Origin: JBAVVD01 sp049697115
Lineage (GTDB): Bacteria; Acidobacteriota; Aminicenantia; Aminicenantales; UBA4085
Assembly (NCBI GenBank): GCA_049697115.1
Contig: JBAVVD010000040.1
Location: 66,888-130,887, forward strand
DNA length: 64,000 bases
Reading direction: 5' to 3'
In this document: positions 41,205 to 49,775 of the stretch, one piece after another
How the letters are laid out: the number at the start of each line of letters is the position of its first letter
Position numbering within the stretch: the stretch's first letter is position 1
The notes under the pieces: model-generated
What the model was told of the DNA's origin: nothing
Databases searched by the model: none
The model's input: only the letters and a program-made list of their open reading frames with translations
Made by a program: the position numbers and the translations under genes

Positions 41205-43982
41205 ATGTCAGATGCAAAGGACGTGAAGAACACACTCAATTTGCCTCAAACAGCTTTTTCGATGAAGGCGAAGCTCGCCCAGAAAGAGCCTGAGCTCATT
41301 CAGAAATGGGAGCAGATAGACCTTTATAACAAAATTCTGGCCCAAAGAAAGGACTCTTCGACTTTCGTTCTTCATGACGGCCCTCCTTATGCCAATGGAC
41401 ACATTCATCTGGGGACGGCGCTCAATAAAATTTTAAAAGATTTTATTATCAAGTCAAAGACGATGCAGGGCTATCTGACTCCTTACCTTCCGGGGTGGGA
41501 CTGCCACGGCCTTCCGATCGAAATCCGCGTGGACCAACTCCTGGGCGAGAAAAAGAAAGAGATGTCCATCATTCAGATCCGCGAAGAATGTCAAAAATAT
41601 GCTTTAAAATTCATAGATATCCAGAGGAATGAGTTTCAAAGATTGGGTGTTTTCGGAGAATGGAAGAAGCCGTATTTAACAATGAATCCTGAATATGAAG
41701 GAGATGTCCTGCGTTTTCTGGCCGCTTTTTTTGCTTCCGGAAACATTTTTAAGGGAAAAAGGCCCGTCCACTGGTGCCTCTTCTGTAAGACAGCGCTGGC
41801 CGAGGCTGAGATTATATATAAGGATCGCACATCCCACTCCATTTATGTGAAATTCCCGATGATTTTCGATCTCTCGCGGAAGTTTCCGGCATTAAAGGAT
41901 AGAAAGGTCTCGATCATTATTTGGACGACCACTCCCTGGACCTTGCCCGCCAACCTGGCGATCGCCTTTCACCCCGATTATGAATATGCGGCCTTTGAAG
42001 CCGGGGAAGAGGCCTATATCGTTGCCCAGCGGCTGGTTCCTGTCGTCTCTGATGAACTGGGCCTGAAGGATCCGAAAATCCTGGCCACTTTCCCTGGAAG
42101 AGAGCTGGAGGGCTTGAAAGCCCGGCATCCATTTATCGAACGGGAATCTGTTCTTGTGATGGCCGACTATGTGACTTTGGAGGACGGAACAGGCTGCGTT
42201 CATACCGCGCCGGGCCATGGTCTTGAAGACTATCTCACCGGGCTGGCCAATAATCTTGAAATCTACACTCCTGTCGATGACGAAGGCAAATTCATCCCCC
42301 AGGTAAAGAAGTACGGGGGGATGAACGTCTTTGAAGCCAACACGGTTATCAATGAAGACATGAAAAAAGACGGGACACTGCTCAAGGAGGGCCGGATCTC
42401 CCATTCCTATCCCTATTGCTGGCGCTGCAAAAATCCCGTCATCTTCCGCGCCACCGCCCAGTGGTTTATTTCCATGGACAAGAGCGATTTGAGAAATAGA
42501 GCGCTCGAGGAGATTAAAAGGATCCGCTGGATTCCTCCCTGGGGAGAGGAGAGAATCGCCAATATGATGGCTGCCCGTCCGGACTGGTGCATCTCCAGAC
42601 AGCGGTCCTGGGGTGTTCCCATTCCGGCGTTTTATTGCCGTGACTGCGGGTCCATCTTGGCCGATGAAAAGATAACCCTCCGGGTGGCGGATATCTTTTC
42701 CAGAGAGGGCGCCAACGCCTGGTATGTCAAAAGAGCCGAAGAACTGATGCCGCCCGAGACCAAATGCCCGCAGTGCGGGTCCGGGCGTTTCGACAAGGAA
42801 AACAACATCCTTGATGTCTGGTTTGAGTCCGGGGCAAGCCACAATGTGCTGGGAAAGCGGAACGACCTCCCCTGGCCGTCGGATGTCTATATTGAAGGCC
42901 ATGACCAGTATCGGGGCTGGTTTAACAGTTCGCTGCTGATCGGCATTGCCGCCAAGCACCAGTCCCCCTATCGGACCTGCATCACCCACGGATTTGTCCT
43001 CGATGCGCAAGGAAGGGCGATGTCCAAGTCGCTCGGGAATTTCATTGAGCCCGAAGAGATTATCTCCCGGAATGGCGCCGAAATCCTGAGGCTATGGGTG
43101 GGCATGCTCAATTACAAAGAGGACGCTCGTTTCGGAGATGAAATCCTTCAGAGGCTGGTCGAAGCCTACCGGAAGATCAGAAATACATGGAGATTCATGC
43201 TGGGCAACCTGTATGATTTTTCTCCGGATCAGGAATCCGTGGATGCGGAAAAATTGGAACCTTTTGATCGGTGGATCCTTGAAAAATGCTCCCGGGTGGG
43301 ACAGCGAGTTCTCCGGGCTTACGAGGAATATGAATATCATGTGGTTTTTCATTCTCTCTACAATTTTTTTACGGTGGATTTAAGCGCGTTTTATCTGGAT
43401 GTTCTGAAAGACAGGCTCTATTGTTCTGGCAAAGAGTCCCGGATTCGTAAATCGGCCCAGACAGCCCTTTTTCACGTCCTGAAAAATACGCTGCTGTTAA
43501 TGGCTCCGGTTCTGCCCTTCACAGCCGACGAAGCATGGGAGTTCGTGCCCGAACATAAGGGGAAACAAGAGTCTATCCATCTGGAATTATTTCCGTCTTT
43601 TCAGGAAAAGTGGCTTGGGCCCGAAGAAATTCAAGAGTGGGAAAACTTAATCCTCATCCGGGAGAAAGTTTTAAAAGAATTGGAATTGGCCAGAGAAAAA
43701 AGATTTCTGAGCAACTCTTTGGAAGCCAGGGTCATCCTCAAGGTTCCCTCTTCCCAGTCCGGACTTATCCGCAAGCACGAAAGAGATCTACCCGCGCTTT
43801 TTATTGTCTCCGCGGTATCGACGGAGACCGGGTCCGGTCCGGACATCGAAGTTCAGATTGAAAAAGCGCCGGGAAAGAAATGCCAGAGATGCTGGAATTT
43901 TTCCCCATCCGTGGGCACAAGTCCGGAGTATCCGGATTTCTGCCGGCGTTGTGAGGATGTGCTGAAAGAGATGTCCTCATGA
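41205..43982 (+). CDS. ileS: isoleucyl-tRNA synthetase
   Basis: 925 residues, class I synthetase. The HIGH motif is GPPYANGHIHLGTALN and the KMSKS-type motif is AMSKSLGNF. The editing (CP1) domain lies at about 190-400 with TTTPWTLPANLA. The anticodon-binding domain follows, and the C-terminal zinc ribbon is KCQRCWNFSPS, then CRRCEDVL. It is the bacterial type with the C-terminal zinc domain, as in E. coli IleS. It is first in an operon with lspA, lgt and rluD; the overlap with lspA is 4 nt (ATGA). ileS-lspA linkage is widespread in Gram-negative bacteria. Confidence 0.97.
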   Translation: MSDAKDVKNTLNLPQTAFSMKAKLAQKEPELIQKWEQIDLYNKILAQRKDSSTFVLHDGPPYANGHIHLGTALNKILKDFIIKSKTMQGYLTPYLPGWDCHGLPIEIRVDQLLGEKKKEMSIIQIREECQKYALKFIDIQRNEFQRLGVFGEWKKPYLTMNPEYEGDVLRFLAAFFASGNIFKGKRPVHWCLFCKTALAEAEIIYKDRTSHSIYVKFPMIFDLSRKFPALKDRKVSIIIWTTTPWTLPANLAIAFHPDYEYAAFEAGEEAYIVAQRLVPVVSDELGLKDPKILATFPGRELEGLKARHPFIERESVLVMADYVTLEDGTGCVHTAPGHGLEDYLTGLANNLEIYTPVDDEGKFIPQVKKYGGMNVFEANTVINEDMKKDGTLLKEGRISHSYPYCWRCKNPVIFRATAQWFISMDKSDLRNRALEEIKRIRWIPPWGEERIANMMAARPDWCISRQRSWGVPIPAFYCRDCGSILADEKITLRVADIFSREGANAWYVKRAEELMPPETKCPQCGSGRFDKENNILDVWFESGASHNVLGKRNDLPWPSDVYIEGHDQYRGWFNSSLLIGIAAKHQSPYRTCITHGFVLDAQGRAMSKSLGNFIEPEEIISRNGAEILRLWVGMLNYKEDARFGDEILQRLVEAYRKIRNTWRFMLGNLYDFSPDQESVDAEKLEPFDRWILEKCSRVGQRVLRAYEEYEYHVVFHSLYNFFTVDLSAFYLDVLKDRLYCSGKESRIRKSAQTALFHVLKNTLLLMAPVLPFTADEAWEFVPEHKGKQESIHLELFPSFQEKWLGPEEIQEWENLILIREKVLKELELAREKRFLSNSLEARVILKVPSSQSGLIRKHERDLPALFIVSAVSTETGSGPDIEVQIEKAPGKKCQRCWNFSPSVGTSPEYPDFCRRCEDVLKEMSS

Positions 43983-44476
43983 AGCGAGGAGGATTCTATT
44001 GGCTGCTGGTCTTTATTATTATCGGAGTTGACCAGACCTCAAAGTTCATCATTGTCCGAATGTTGAGCCTTTACAGCAGCCGGACAATTATTCCTGGATT
44101 TTTTAATCTATCCCTCATCCACAACCGGGGGGCCATTTTTGGCTTTTTTTCTCAGACGAACAATCGTGGGATTTCCATCATTCTGTCCGCGGCGTCTCTT
44201 CTGGCCTTGGGAATAGTTGTCTATTTCTTTCTCAAGACGCCGCTCTCGGAAAAGTGGATGAAAATTTCTCTTTCGTTGATCCTTGGCGGAGCACTGGGAA
44301 ACCAGATGGATAGAATTTTCAGAGGCTATGTTGTCGATTTCATGGAATTCTCCATCCGGCGCTATCATTGGCCGACATTTAATGTGGCCGATTCCTGCAT
44401 CACCATCGGAGCCCTGATGCTCATTATTATTATATTTTTTAGGAGACCTTCATGTTCCCCATCCTCATCAAACTAG
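43979..44476 (+). CDS. lspA: prolipoprotein signal peptidase (SPase II)
   Basis: 165 residues with four transmembrane helices. The catalytic aspartates are visible: GNQMDRIFRGYVVDFMEF and FNVADSCITIGAL. NRGAIFGF is the conserved periplasmic motif. It cleaves lipoprotein signal peptides after Lgt has modified the cysteine, and its gene is followed directly by lgt (25-nt overlap). Together they supply lipoprotein maturation for the outer membrane. Confidence 0.96.
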   Translation: MKRGGFYWLLVFIIIGVDQTSKFIIVRMLSLYSSRTIIPGFFNLSLIHNRGAIFGFFSQTNNRGISIILSAASLLALGIVVYFFLKTPLSEKWMKISLSLILGGALGNQMDRIFRGYVVDFMEFSIRRYHWPTFNVADSCITIGALMLIIIIFFRRPSCSPSSSN

Positions 44477-45249
44477 GGCCGCTGACCATTCACACATACG
44501 GATTTATGATGGCGGTCGGAGTGGCCTTTGGCCTCTGGTTTCTTTTTGTTCAGGCCAAAAAGCAAAACCTCCCTGTTCCCAGGATTATTGACGCCGCCTT
44601 CTACATTCTGCTTATTTCTCTAGCCGGCGCAAAACTCGTTTTGTTCATCAGTAATTTTTCTTATTATATGAAGTATCCGAAAGAGCTTTTCTGGATGGCG
44701 CGGACCGGCGGAGTTTTTCAGGGAGGGCTTGCCTTCGGCGTTATTTTTGCCCTCTGGTATTTCCGCAAACACCGTATTCCGACCTGGAAAGTGGCTGACC
44801 TCATTGCTCCCGCCCTGGCCCTCGGCCATGGTTTTGGACGGATCGGCTGTTTTTCAGCCGGCTGCTGTTACGGACGGGAATGTGCAGTTCCCTGGGGAGT
44901 GACTTTTCATAATGAATATGCTAACAATCTGACTGGAATTCCGCAGGCCACCGCTCTTCATCCGGTCCAGCTTTATGAAGCCGGCCTTAACTTTTTAAAT
45001 TTTCTGATCCTTTTTCTTGTTTTGAGAAAGAAGACATTTGACGGGAAGGTTTTTTCCCTTTATATCATCAATTATTCCCTCATCCGTTTTTTCACCGAAT
45101 TCTACCGCGGGGACCATCCGGATAAGGCGTATCTCATTCAAGGAAGTTCTCCGTTCTTCAGCCTTTCTGTTCCGCAGTTTTTCTGCATTTTGGGACTTTT
45201 TATCGGAATTTTTCTCTGGATGGTCTTAAAAAAACAGCACAGTGGTTAA
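44452..45249 (+). CDS. lgt: phosphatidylglycerol-prolipoprotein diacylglyceryl transferase
   Basis: 265 residues with about seven transmembrane helices. The Lgt signature is GHGFGRIGCFSAGCCYGREC, followed by HPVQLYEAGLNFLNF and RFFTEFYRGD. E. coli Lgt has an essential His in its HGG motif; the corresponding segment here reads VFQGGLAFG, with Gln in place of His. The enzyme transfers diacylglycerol to the lipobox Cys of prolipoproteins. The ATG has AGGAG and lies inside the end of lspA. Its stop overlaps the GTG of rluD by 8 nt. Confidence 0.94.
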   Translation: MFPILIKLGPLTIHTYGFMMAVGVAFGLWFLFVQAKKQNLPVPRIIDAAFYILLISLAGAKLVLFISNFSYYMKYPKELFWMARTGGVFQGGLAFGVIFALWYFRKHRIPTWKVADLIAPALALGHGFGRIGCFSAGCCYGRECAVPWGVTFHNEYANNLTGIPQATALHPVQLYEAGLNFLNFLILFLVLRKKTFDGKVFSLYIINYSLIRFFTEFYRGDHPDKAYLIQGSSPFFSLSVPQFFCILGLFIGIFLWMVLKKQHSG

Positions 45250-46159
45250 GCGAGAATTTTTTGTAGATGCTCCAGAAAAGGGCCAGAGACTGGATGTCTA
45301 TTTAACTCAAAAGATTGATGAGCTGACCCGATCTCAGGTCAAGAAGCTTATTGGCCAGGATAAGGTCATCGTCAACGGCGAGCCCAGTAAATCCAGCCGC
45401 ATTCTCAGGGAAGGGGATCGCATTGAGTTCGAATTTCAAATGACCGAAAGGGCCGGGATCAATCCCGAGAATATTCCGCTGAAAATTCTCTATCAGGACC
45501 CCCATTTTCTGGTGATCGATAAGCCCGCGGGCATGATTGTCCATCCTGGAGCCGGAGCCAGGGAAGGAACATTGGTCAATGCCTTACTCTTTCATTTTCC
45601 CGAAATACGAGGGCTCGGAGCAGAGGAGAGGCCGGGCATTGTCCATCGTCTGGACAAGGAAACGTCCGGCGTCATGGTTGTCGCCAGAACCCTGAAAGCC
45701 TACATCTCCCTGAGACAACAGTTTAAGAAGAGAGAGGTCAGGAAAATCTATCTGGGCCTTATTGTGGGCCGGATGCCCCTGAAGGAGGGGAGGATTTCCT
45801 GGCCGATCGGGCGGCATGTCAAGCATGGACAGAAAATTTCGGTCAAGACGCGGAAGCCAAAAGAGGCGGAAACGTACTATTCCGTTCGTAAGGAATTTGA
45901 CGGATTCAGCCTTCTGGAGATCACTCCGGTGACCGGAAGGACCCATCAAATCCGCGTCCATTTTTCAACCGCCGGGCATCCCCTGGCCGGAGACAGGCTC
46001 TACGGGCGCCGTCCACCGGACCTATCCCCGGTGAAGTTTCCGCGGCTTTTCCTGCATGCCCACTGTATTTCTTTTCGGCATCCCTTGACAGATAACTGGC
46101 TTGAATTCTGCTCCCCACTCCCGCGGGAACTGGAAGAAATATTGGATTCTCTTCAGTAA
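45242..46159 (+). CDS. rluD: RluD-type 23S rRNA pseudouridine synthase
   Basis: 305 residues. An N-terminal S4 RNA-binding domain (about 10-75) precedes the RluA-family catalytic domain (about 85-290) with HRLDKETSGVMVVAR, whose Asp is catalytic, GRTHQIRVHF and AGDRLYG. The family isomerises uridines in 23S rRNA helix 69 (RluD) or related sites (RluC/RluA); the exact target is an inference. GTG start within the end of lgt. The operon ends here; a structured MITE-like element begins 2 nt after the stop. Confidence 0.92.
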   Translation: MVKREFFVDAPEKGQRLDVYLTQKIDELTRSQVKKLIGQDKVIVNGEPSKSSRILREGDRIEFEFQMTERAGINPENIPLKILYQDPHFLVIDKPAGMIVHPGAGAREGTLVNALLFHFPEIRGLGAEERPGIVHRLDKETSGVMVVARTLKAYISLRQQFKKREVRKIYLGLIVGRMPLKEGRISWPIGRHVKHGQKISVKTRKPKEAETYYSVRKEFDGFSLLEITPVTGRTHQIRVHFSTAGHPLAGDRLYGRRPPDLSPVKFPRLFLHAHCISFRHPLTDNWLEFCSPLPRELEEILDSLQ

Positions 46160-46161
46160 AC

Positions 46162-46356
46162 TAATACGAACGCAAAAAATGACGTGACAGAATATATGCG
46201 GCGCTGAGGCCGCCCGCAGCCCCCGAACCCCGGGGAACCAGTCCCGTCGGGTTCCCCCCATCGGAAAAGCCGACGGGGCCCCCCTCCGCTACGGGAGCTT
46301 AAGGGCGGCCCCAGCGCCGATCAAACATTGTAACTTTATTTATTGCGTTCGTATTA
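46162..46356. mobile_element. MITE-like element with 19-bp terminal inverted repeats
   Basis: 195 bp. The left end TAATACGAACGCAAAAAAT (46162-46180) and the reverse complement of the right end TAATACGAACGCAATAAAT (46338-46356) match at 18 of 19. Inside, GGCGCTGAGGCCGCCC (46200-46215) pairs with GGGCGGCCCCAGCGCC (46303-46318), and CCCGTCGG (46243) with CCGACGGG (46270). AT-rich ends and a very GC-rich core. TA at both tips fits TA-target insertion. No ORF, so it would need a transposase in trans. Confidence 0.75.
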
Positions 46357-46374
46357 ATTGTAAAGGAGGAACGA

Positions 46375-48534
46375 TTGAAAATGAAAAAATGGCGGCTTTT
46401 CCCACTCGCCTGTGTGATCCTGGGAATTGTACTCTTTTCCCCGGCCGATGAGGGCATGTGGATGCCCCATCAGATGAAAGACCTTAATCTAAAGGATCTG
46501 GGTCTCCAGATGAATGCCGAGGACCTGTATAAAAAAGACGGGACCGGACTGATGAGCGCCGTGGTCAGCCTCGGCGGAGGAACAGGAGAATTTGTCAGCC
46601 CGGATGGATTGATCCTGACCAACCATCACGTGGCTTTCGGTGCCATTCAGAGGGCTTCGACAAAAGAAAAGGACTATATCCAGAACGGCTTCTTGGCTCA
46701 AACTCGAAAAGAGGAGATATCTGCGTCCGGATATATCGCGGATGTTCTCTTGGGATATGAAGACGTCACGGCTCTGATCCTGGCTAAGGTGAAATCCGGC
46801 ATGACTTACAGGCAGATTTATGACGCGATCGAAAACGCACAGAAAAACCTGGTTGCCCAAAAGGAAAAAGAAGGAAAGGATATCCGGTGCACCGTGGCCA
46901 GTATGTACAGCGGGAACCGGTATTATCTCTTCACATTTAAAAGGATCAAAGATATCCGGCTGGTTTATGCACCTCCTCAAGACCTGGGAAATTTTGGAGG
47001 GGAGGTGGATAACTGGATGTGGCCCCGTCATACCTGTGACTTTTCTTTTTTAAGAGCGTATGTCTCCCGGGATAATGTCGGCGTCGATTACAGTACTGAG
47101 AATGTTCCATACAAGCCGAAATCCATCTTGAAGATTTCACTGGAGGGAATAAAAGAAGGAGACTTTACGTTTGTCATGGGCTATCCAGGGAGAACTTTCC
47201 GGAATTACACCCTTTCCGAACTGCAGTTCGACCGCGAAAGCTTAACCCGAAGAACGGAGCTTTATAAAGAGATTATCCGTTTTTATGAGAATGCCTCGAA
47301 AGGAAATCGGGAAGTCGAAATCAAATACGCCAGTAAGCTGCGCGGCCTCTCCAACTCCATGAAAAATTACCAGGGCAAGCTTGAAGGAATGGAAAAAGTC
47401 CTCTTGGAAAAAAGAAAAGAGGCCTCAGAGAAGATATTTGAAAAATGGGCGGGAGAGAATCCGGAGAGGCAGAAAAAATACGGCTCGGTTCTTTCACAAA
47501 TAGATGAGTTTATGAAAAGATACCGGGATTTTCAATTGAAAAATGATTTTCTCAGCCGGTTGGTCAGTTCCTATTTAGGCGCGACCCTGCTTTCTCAGGC
47601 CTACCTGATTCACCGCACAGTCGAGGAGTTCCAAAAGCCGGACAAGGAAAGGGAGCCTGCTTACCAGGAGAGGAATCTTCCTTACATCAAACAGAGCATT
47701 CAGCTTGCGGAGCGCGGTTATGATCTGGCGACAGATCGGGCCTTTCTGAAATATCAGCTCAATGAGCTTTTTACACTTCCTGAGAACCGGATTCCTTCCG
47801 TATTTCAGCCGGTTATAAAAAGCCATTCAGAACAAGCTGTGAACGATTTTGTGGACAATCTCTACAACCAGACGATTCTGGCCAGCGCGGAAAAGAGGCT
47901 TCAACTCATCGGGAATAAGCCTGATGAACTTCTCAAGCTCCAGGATCCCATGATCCGCCTGGCCGCCGGACTCGAAAAAGAGATGAAAGTGTTGAGAGAA
48001 GAGGGTAAAGCCCTGGGGCAGGAGCGCGAGGAACTGAAAAAGATTTTTGAGCAGGCGCTGCTGGAGCAGACAGGCGGAAGGATTGCGCCCGATGCGAATT
48101 CCACAATCCGCTTTACCTACGGTTTTGTGGAAGGCTATGCTCCAAGGGATGCGGTGTATTATCTCCCCCAAACAACACTGAAAGGCGTGATCGAGAAAGA
48201 TAAGGGAGAGTTTCCATTTCGCGTCCCAGAGAAACTGAAAGAGCTCTCCGCCGACCGAGATTACGGGCGCTACATGGACGTCCGGCTCGAGGACATTCCC
48301 TGCTGCTTTTTAAACACCACCAATGTCACTGGAGGAAATTCGGGCTCTCCCACTCTCAATTCCAGAGGGGAACAGATCGGGATCATCTTTGATATGACCT
48401 ACGAAAGCGTCATCGGGGACTACACCATCATTCCGGAACTGCAGCGGACGATCAGTGTGGATATCCGTTATGTCCTTTTTATCACCGAAAAATTTTCTGG
48501 AGCCACACCCATCATCAAGGAACTGGGGCTTTAA
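46375..48534 (+). CDS. exported S46 family peptidase (dipeptidyl-peptidase 7/11 family), Met at the S1 specificity position
   Basis: 719 residues with a signal peptide (KKWRLFPLACVILGIVLF). Conserved S46 features: DEGMWMPHQM after the signal, GTGEFVSPDGLILTNHHVAF with the catalytic His, and TGGNSGSPTLNSRGEQIGI with the nucleophile Ser at about 656. The residue 18 positions after Ser, which is Gly in DPP7 and Arg in DPP11, is Met here (IIFDMT). It cleaves dipeptides from N-termini in the periplasm. Start: TTG at 46375, 5 nt from AAAGGAGG, or ATG at 46381. The MITE-like element sits immediately upstream. Confidence 0.93.
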   Translation: MKMKKWRLFPLACVILGIVLFSPADEGMWMPHQMKDLNLKDLGLQMNAEDLYKKDGTGLMSAVVSLGGGTGEFVSPDGLILTNHHVAFGAIQRASTKEKDYIQNGFLAQTRKEEISASGYIADVLLGYEDVTALILAKVKSGMTYRQIYDAIENAQKNLVAQKEKEGKDIRCTVASMYSGNRYYLFTFKRIKDIRLVYAPPQDLGNFGGEVDNWMWPRHTCDFSFLRAYVSRDNVGVDYSTENVPYKPKSILKISLEGIKEGDFTFVMGYPGRTFRNYTLSELQFDRESLTRRTELYKEIIRFYENASKGNREVEIKYASKLRGLSNSMKNYQGKLEGMEKVLLEKRKEASEKIFEKWAGENPERQKKYGSVLSQIDEFMKRYRDFQLKNDFLSRLVSSYLGATLLSQAYLIHRTVEEFQKPDKEREPAYQERNLPYIKQSIQLAERGYDLATDRAFLKYQLNELFTLPENRIPSVFQPVIKSHSEQAVNDFVDNLYNQTILASAEKRLQLIGNKPDELLKLQDPMIRLAAGLEKEMKVLREEGKALGQEREELKKIFEQALLEQTGGRIAPDANSTIRFTYGFVEGYAPRDAVYYLPQTTLKGVIEKDKGEFPFRVPEKLKELSADRDYGRYMDVRLEDIPCCFLNTTNVTGGNSGSPTLNSRGEQIGIIFDMTYESVIGDYTIIPELQRTISVDIRYVLFITEKFSGATPIIKELGL

Positions 48535-48551
48535 AAGCGGAGATGGCTGCG

Positions 48552-49712
48552 ATGACCCATCCAGTATGGAAGCGGTGCGTTCTTTATGGTTCTCTGACCC
48601 TTCTTCTGATCATTGGCTTTTATCTGGTCTACCTCGGATGGATCAAAAAAGACATGTCGGACTTTGGCGTCTGCTATCAGGGCGGGATGAGAATTCGCCA
48701 GGGAGAGACTCTGTACAGAGTGGAGGATGACCACCTCCAATTCAAGTATGCCCCTCTGGCAGCCATGTTTTTTTCACTCTTTACGATCGTTCCTTATGAA
48801 GTGGCCAAGGTCATCTGGTATTATCTGGAGCTCGTCCTGCTTTTCGGATCTTTCTTTCTCTGCACCAGGATTCTTCCCGCCAAAGAGAAGAGCATATGGT
48901 TTTGCAGCGGCATCGGTTTGATGATCCTCGCCAAATATGCGGGACGAGAGATTGAGCTGGGGCAAGTGAATATCTTCCTGATTTTTTTATTGAGCCTGAT
49001 GGTCGCGGCCATTGTGATGGGAAAAAACATCCGGGCCGGCTGGCTCTGGTCATTTTCACTGTTTTTTAAACCATACGCCCTGGTCTTCCTGCCCTATTTT
49101 CTGTTGAAGAGGCGGTTCAAGCTGATTGCTTCCGGAGCCGCCATGATCTTTATCGGATTATTCCTGCCGACATTATTTTTCAACTTCCAGGGGAATCTGT
49201 CTGTGCTCCAAGAATGGATGAGCACGCTCTTTCAATCCACGCCGGGATTGATCAAGGTTTACGACAATGCCTCTCTTTATGCTTTTTTCCTGAAGGTTTT
49301 TCCCTCCCTGGGTATCCGCTTTATTGAGATTCTTATTGCCCTTGTCTTTCTGTTCCTGGCCCTTTTATTAATATGGATGATGAGAACCGGAAGGACAGCG
49401 GCCTTGTCCAGGCCAGAAATTCTGGAAACTTCTTACCTGCTTGTCCTGATTCCTCTCTTTTCTCCCCTCGGCTGGTATTACAATTATCTGTATTCTTTAC
49501 TCGCGGTCGTTTTTCTTTTGAACTATTTCAAGAGGTTTCCACCCGTACTTCGATATATTTTAGTCGCCAATTTTGTGGCGATCGGGGGAAGCCTGAGAGA
49601 AGTCCTGGGGAAAAGCGTGTTCCGCTTTTATAACTACAACTCTCTGATGGTCGTCAGCTACCTGCTTATTCTGTTATATTTGTTTTATTCCAGAGCGAGA
49701 AAATACGCCTGA
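48552..49712 (+). CDS. GT87/DUF2029-type membrane glycosyltransferase
   Basis: About 386 residues with ten or so transmembrane helices. The DUF2029/PimE-like pattern is visible: FGVCYQGGMRIRQGETLYR near the start carries the family's first-loop acidic region, then KYAPLAAMFF, LGQVNIFLIFL and FKPYALVFLPYFLLKRR. The family uses polyprenyl-phosphate sugars to build cell-envelope glycans. It starts 18 nt after the S46 gene; I prefer the ATG at 48552, 9 nt after GGAG, over that at 48543. The link to the peptidase is probably only co-transcription. Confidence 0.88.
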   Translation: MTHPVWKRCVLYGSLTLLLIIGFYLVYLGWIKKDMSDFGVCYQGGMRIRQGETLYRVEDDHLQFKYAPLAAMFFSLFTIVPYEVAKVIWYYLELVLLFGSFFLCTRILPAKEKSIWFCSGIGLMILAKYAGREIELGQVNIFLIFLLSLMVAAIVMGKNIRAGWLWSFSLFFKPYALVFLPYFLLKRRFKLIASGAAMIFIGLFLPTLFFNFQGNLSVLQEWMSTLFQSTPGLIKVYDNASLYAFFLKVFPSLGIRFIEILIALVFLFLALLLIWMMRTGRTAALSRPEILETSYLLVLIPLFSPLGWYYNYLYSLLAVVFLLNYFKRFPPVLRYILVANFVAIGGSLREVLGKSVFRFYNYNSLMVVSYLLILLYLFYSRARKYA

Positions 49713-49775
49713 TCCTGAACCAGAGACGGACCTCTCACTCTCTTCCGGAAAGAAAATCGTCCCTGTTGGGGTTAT

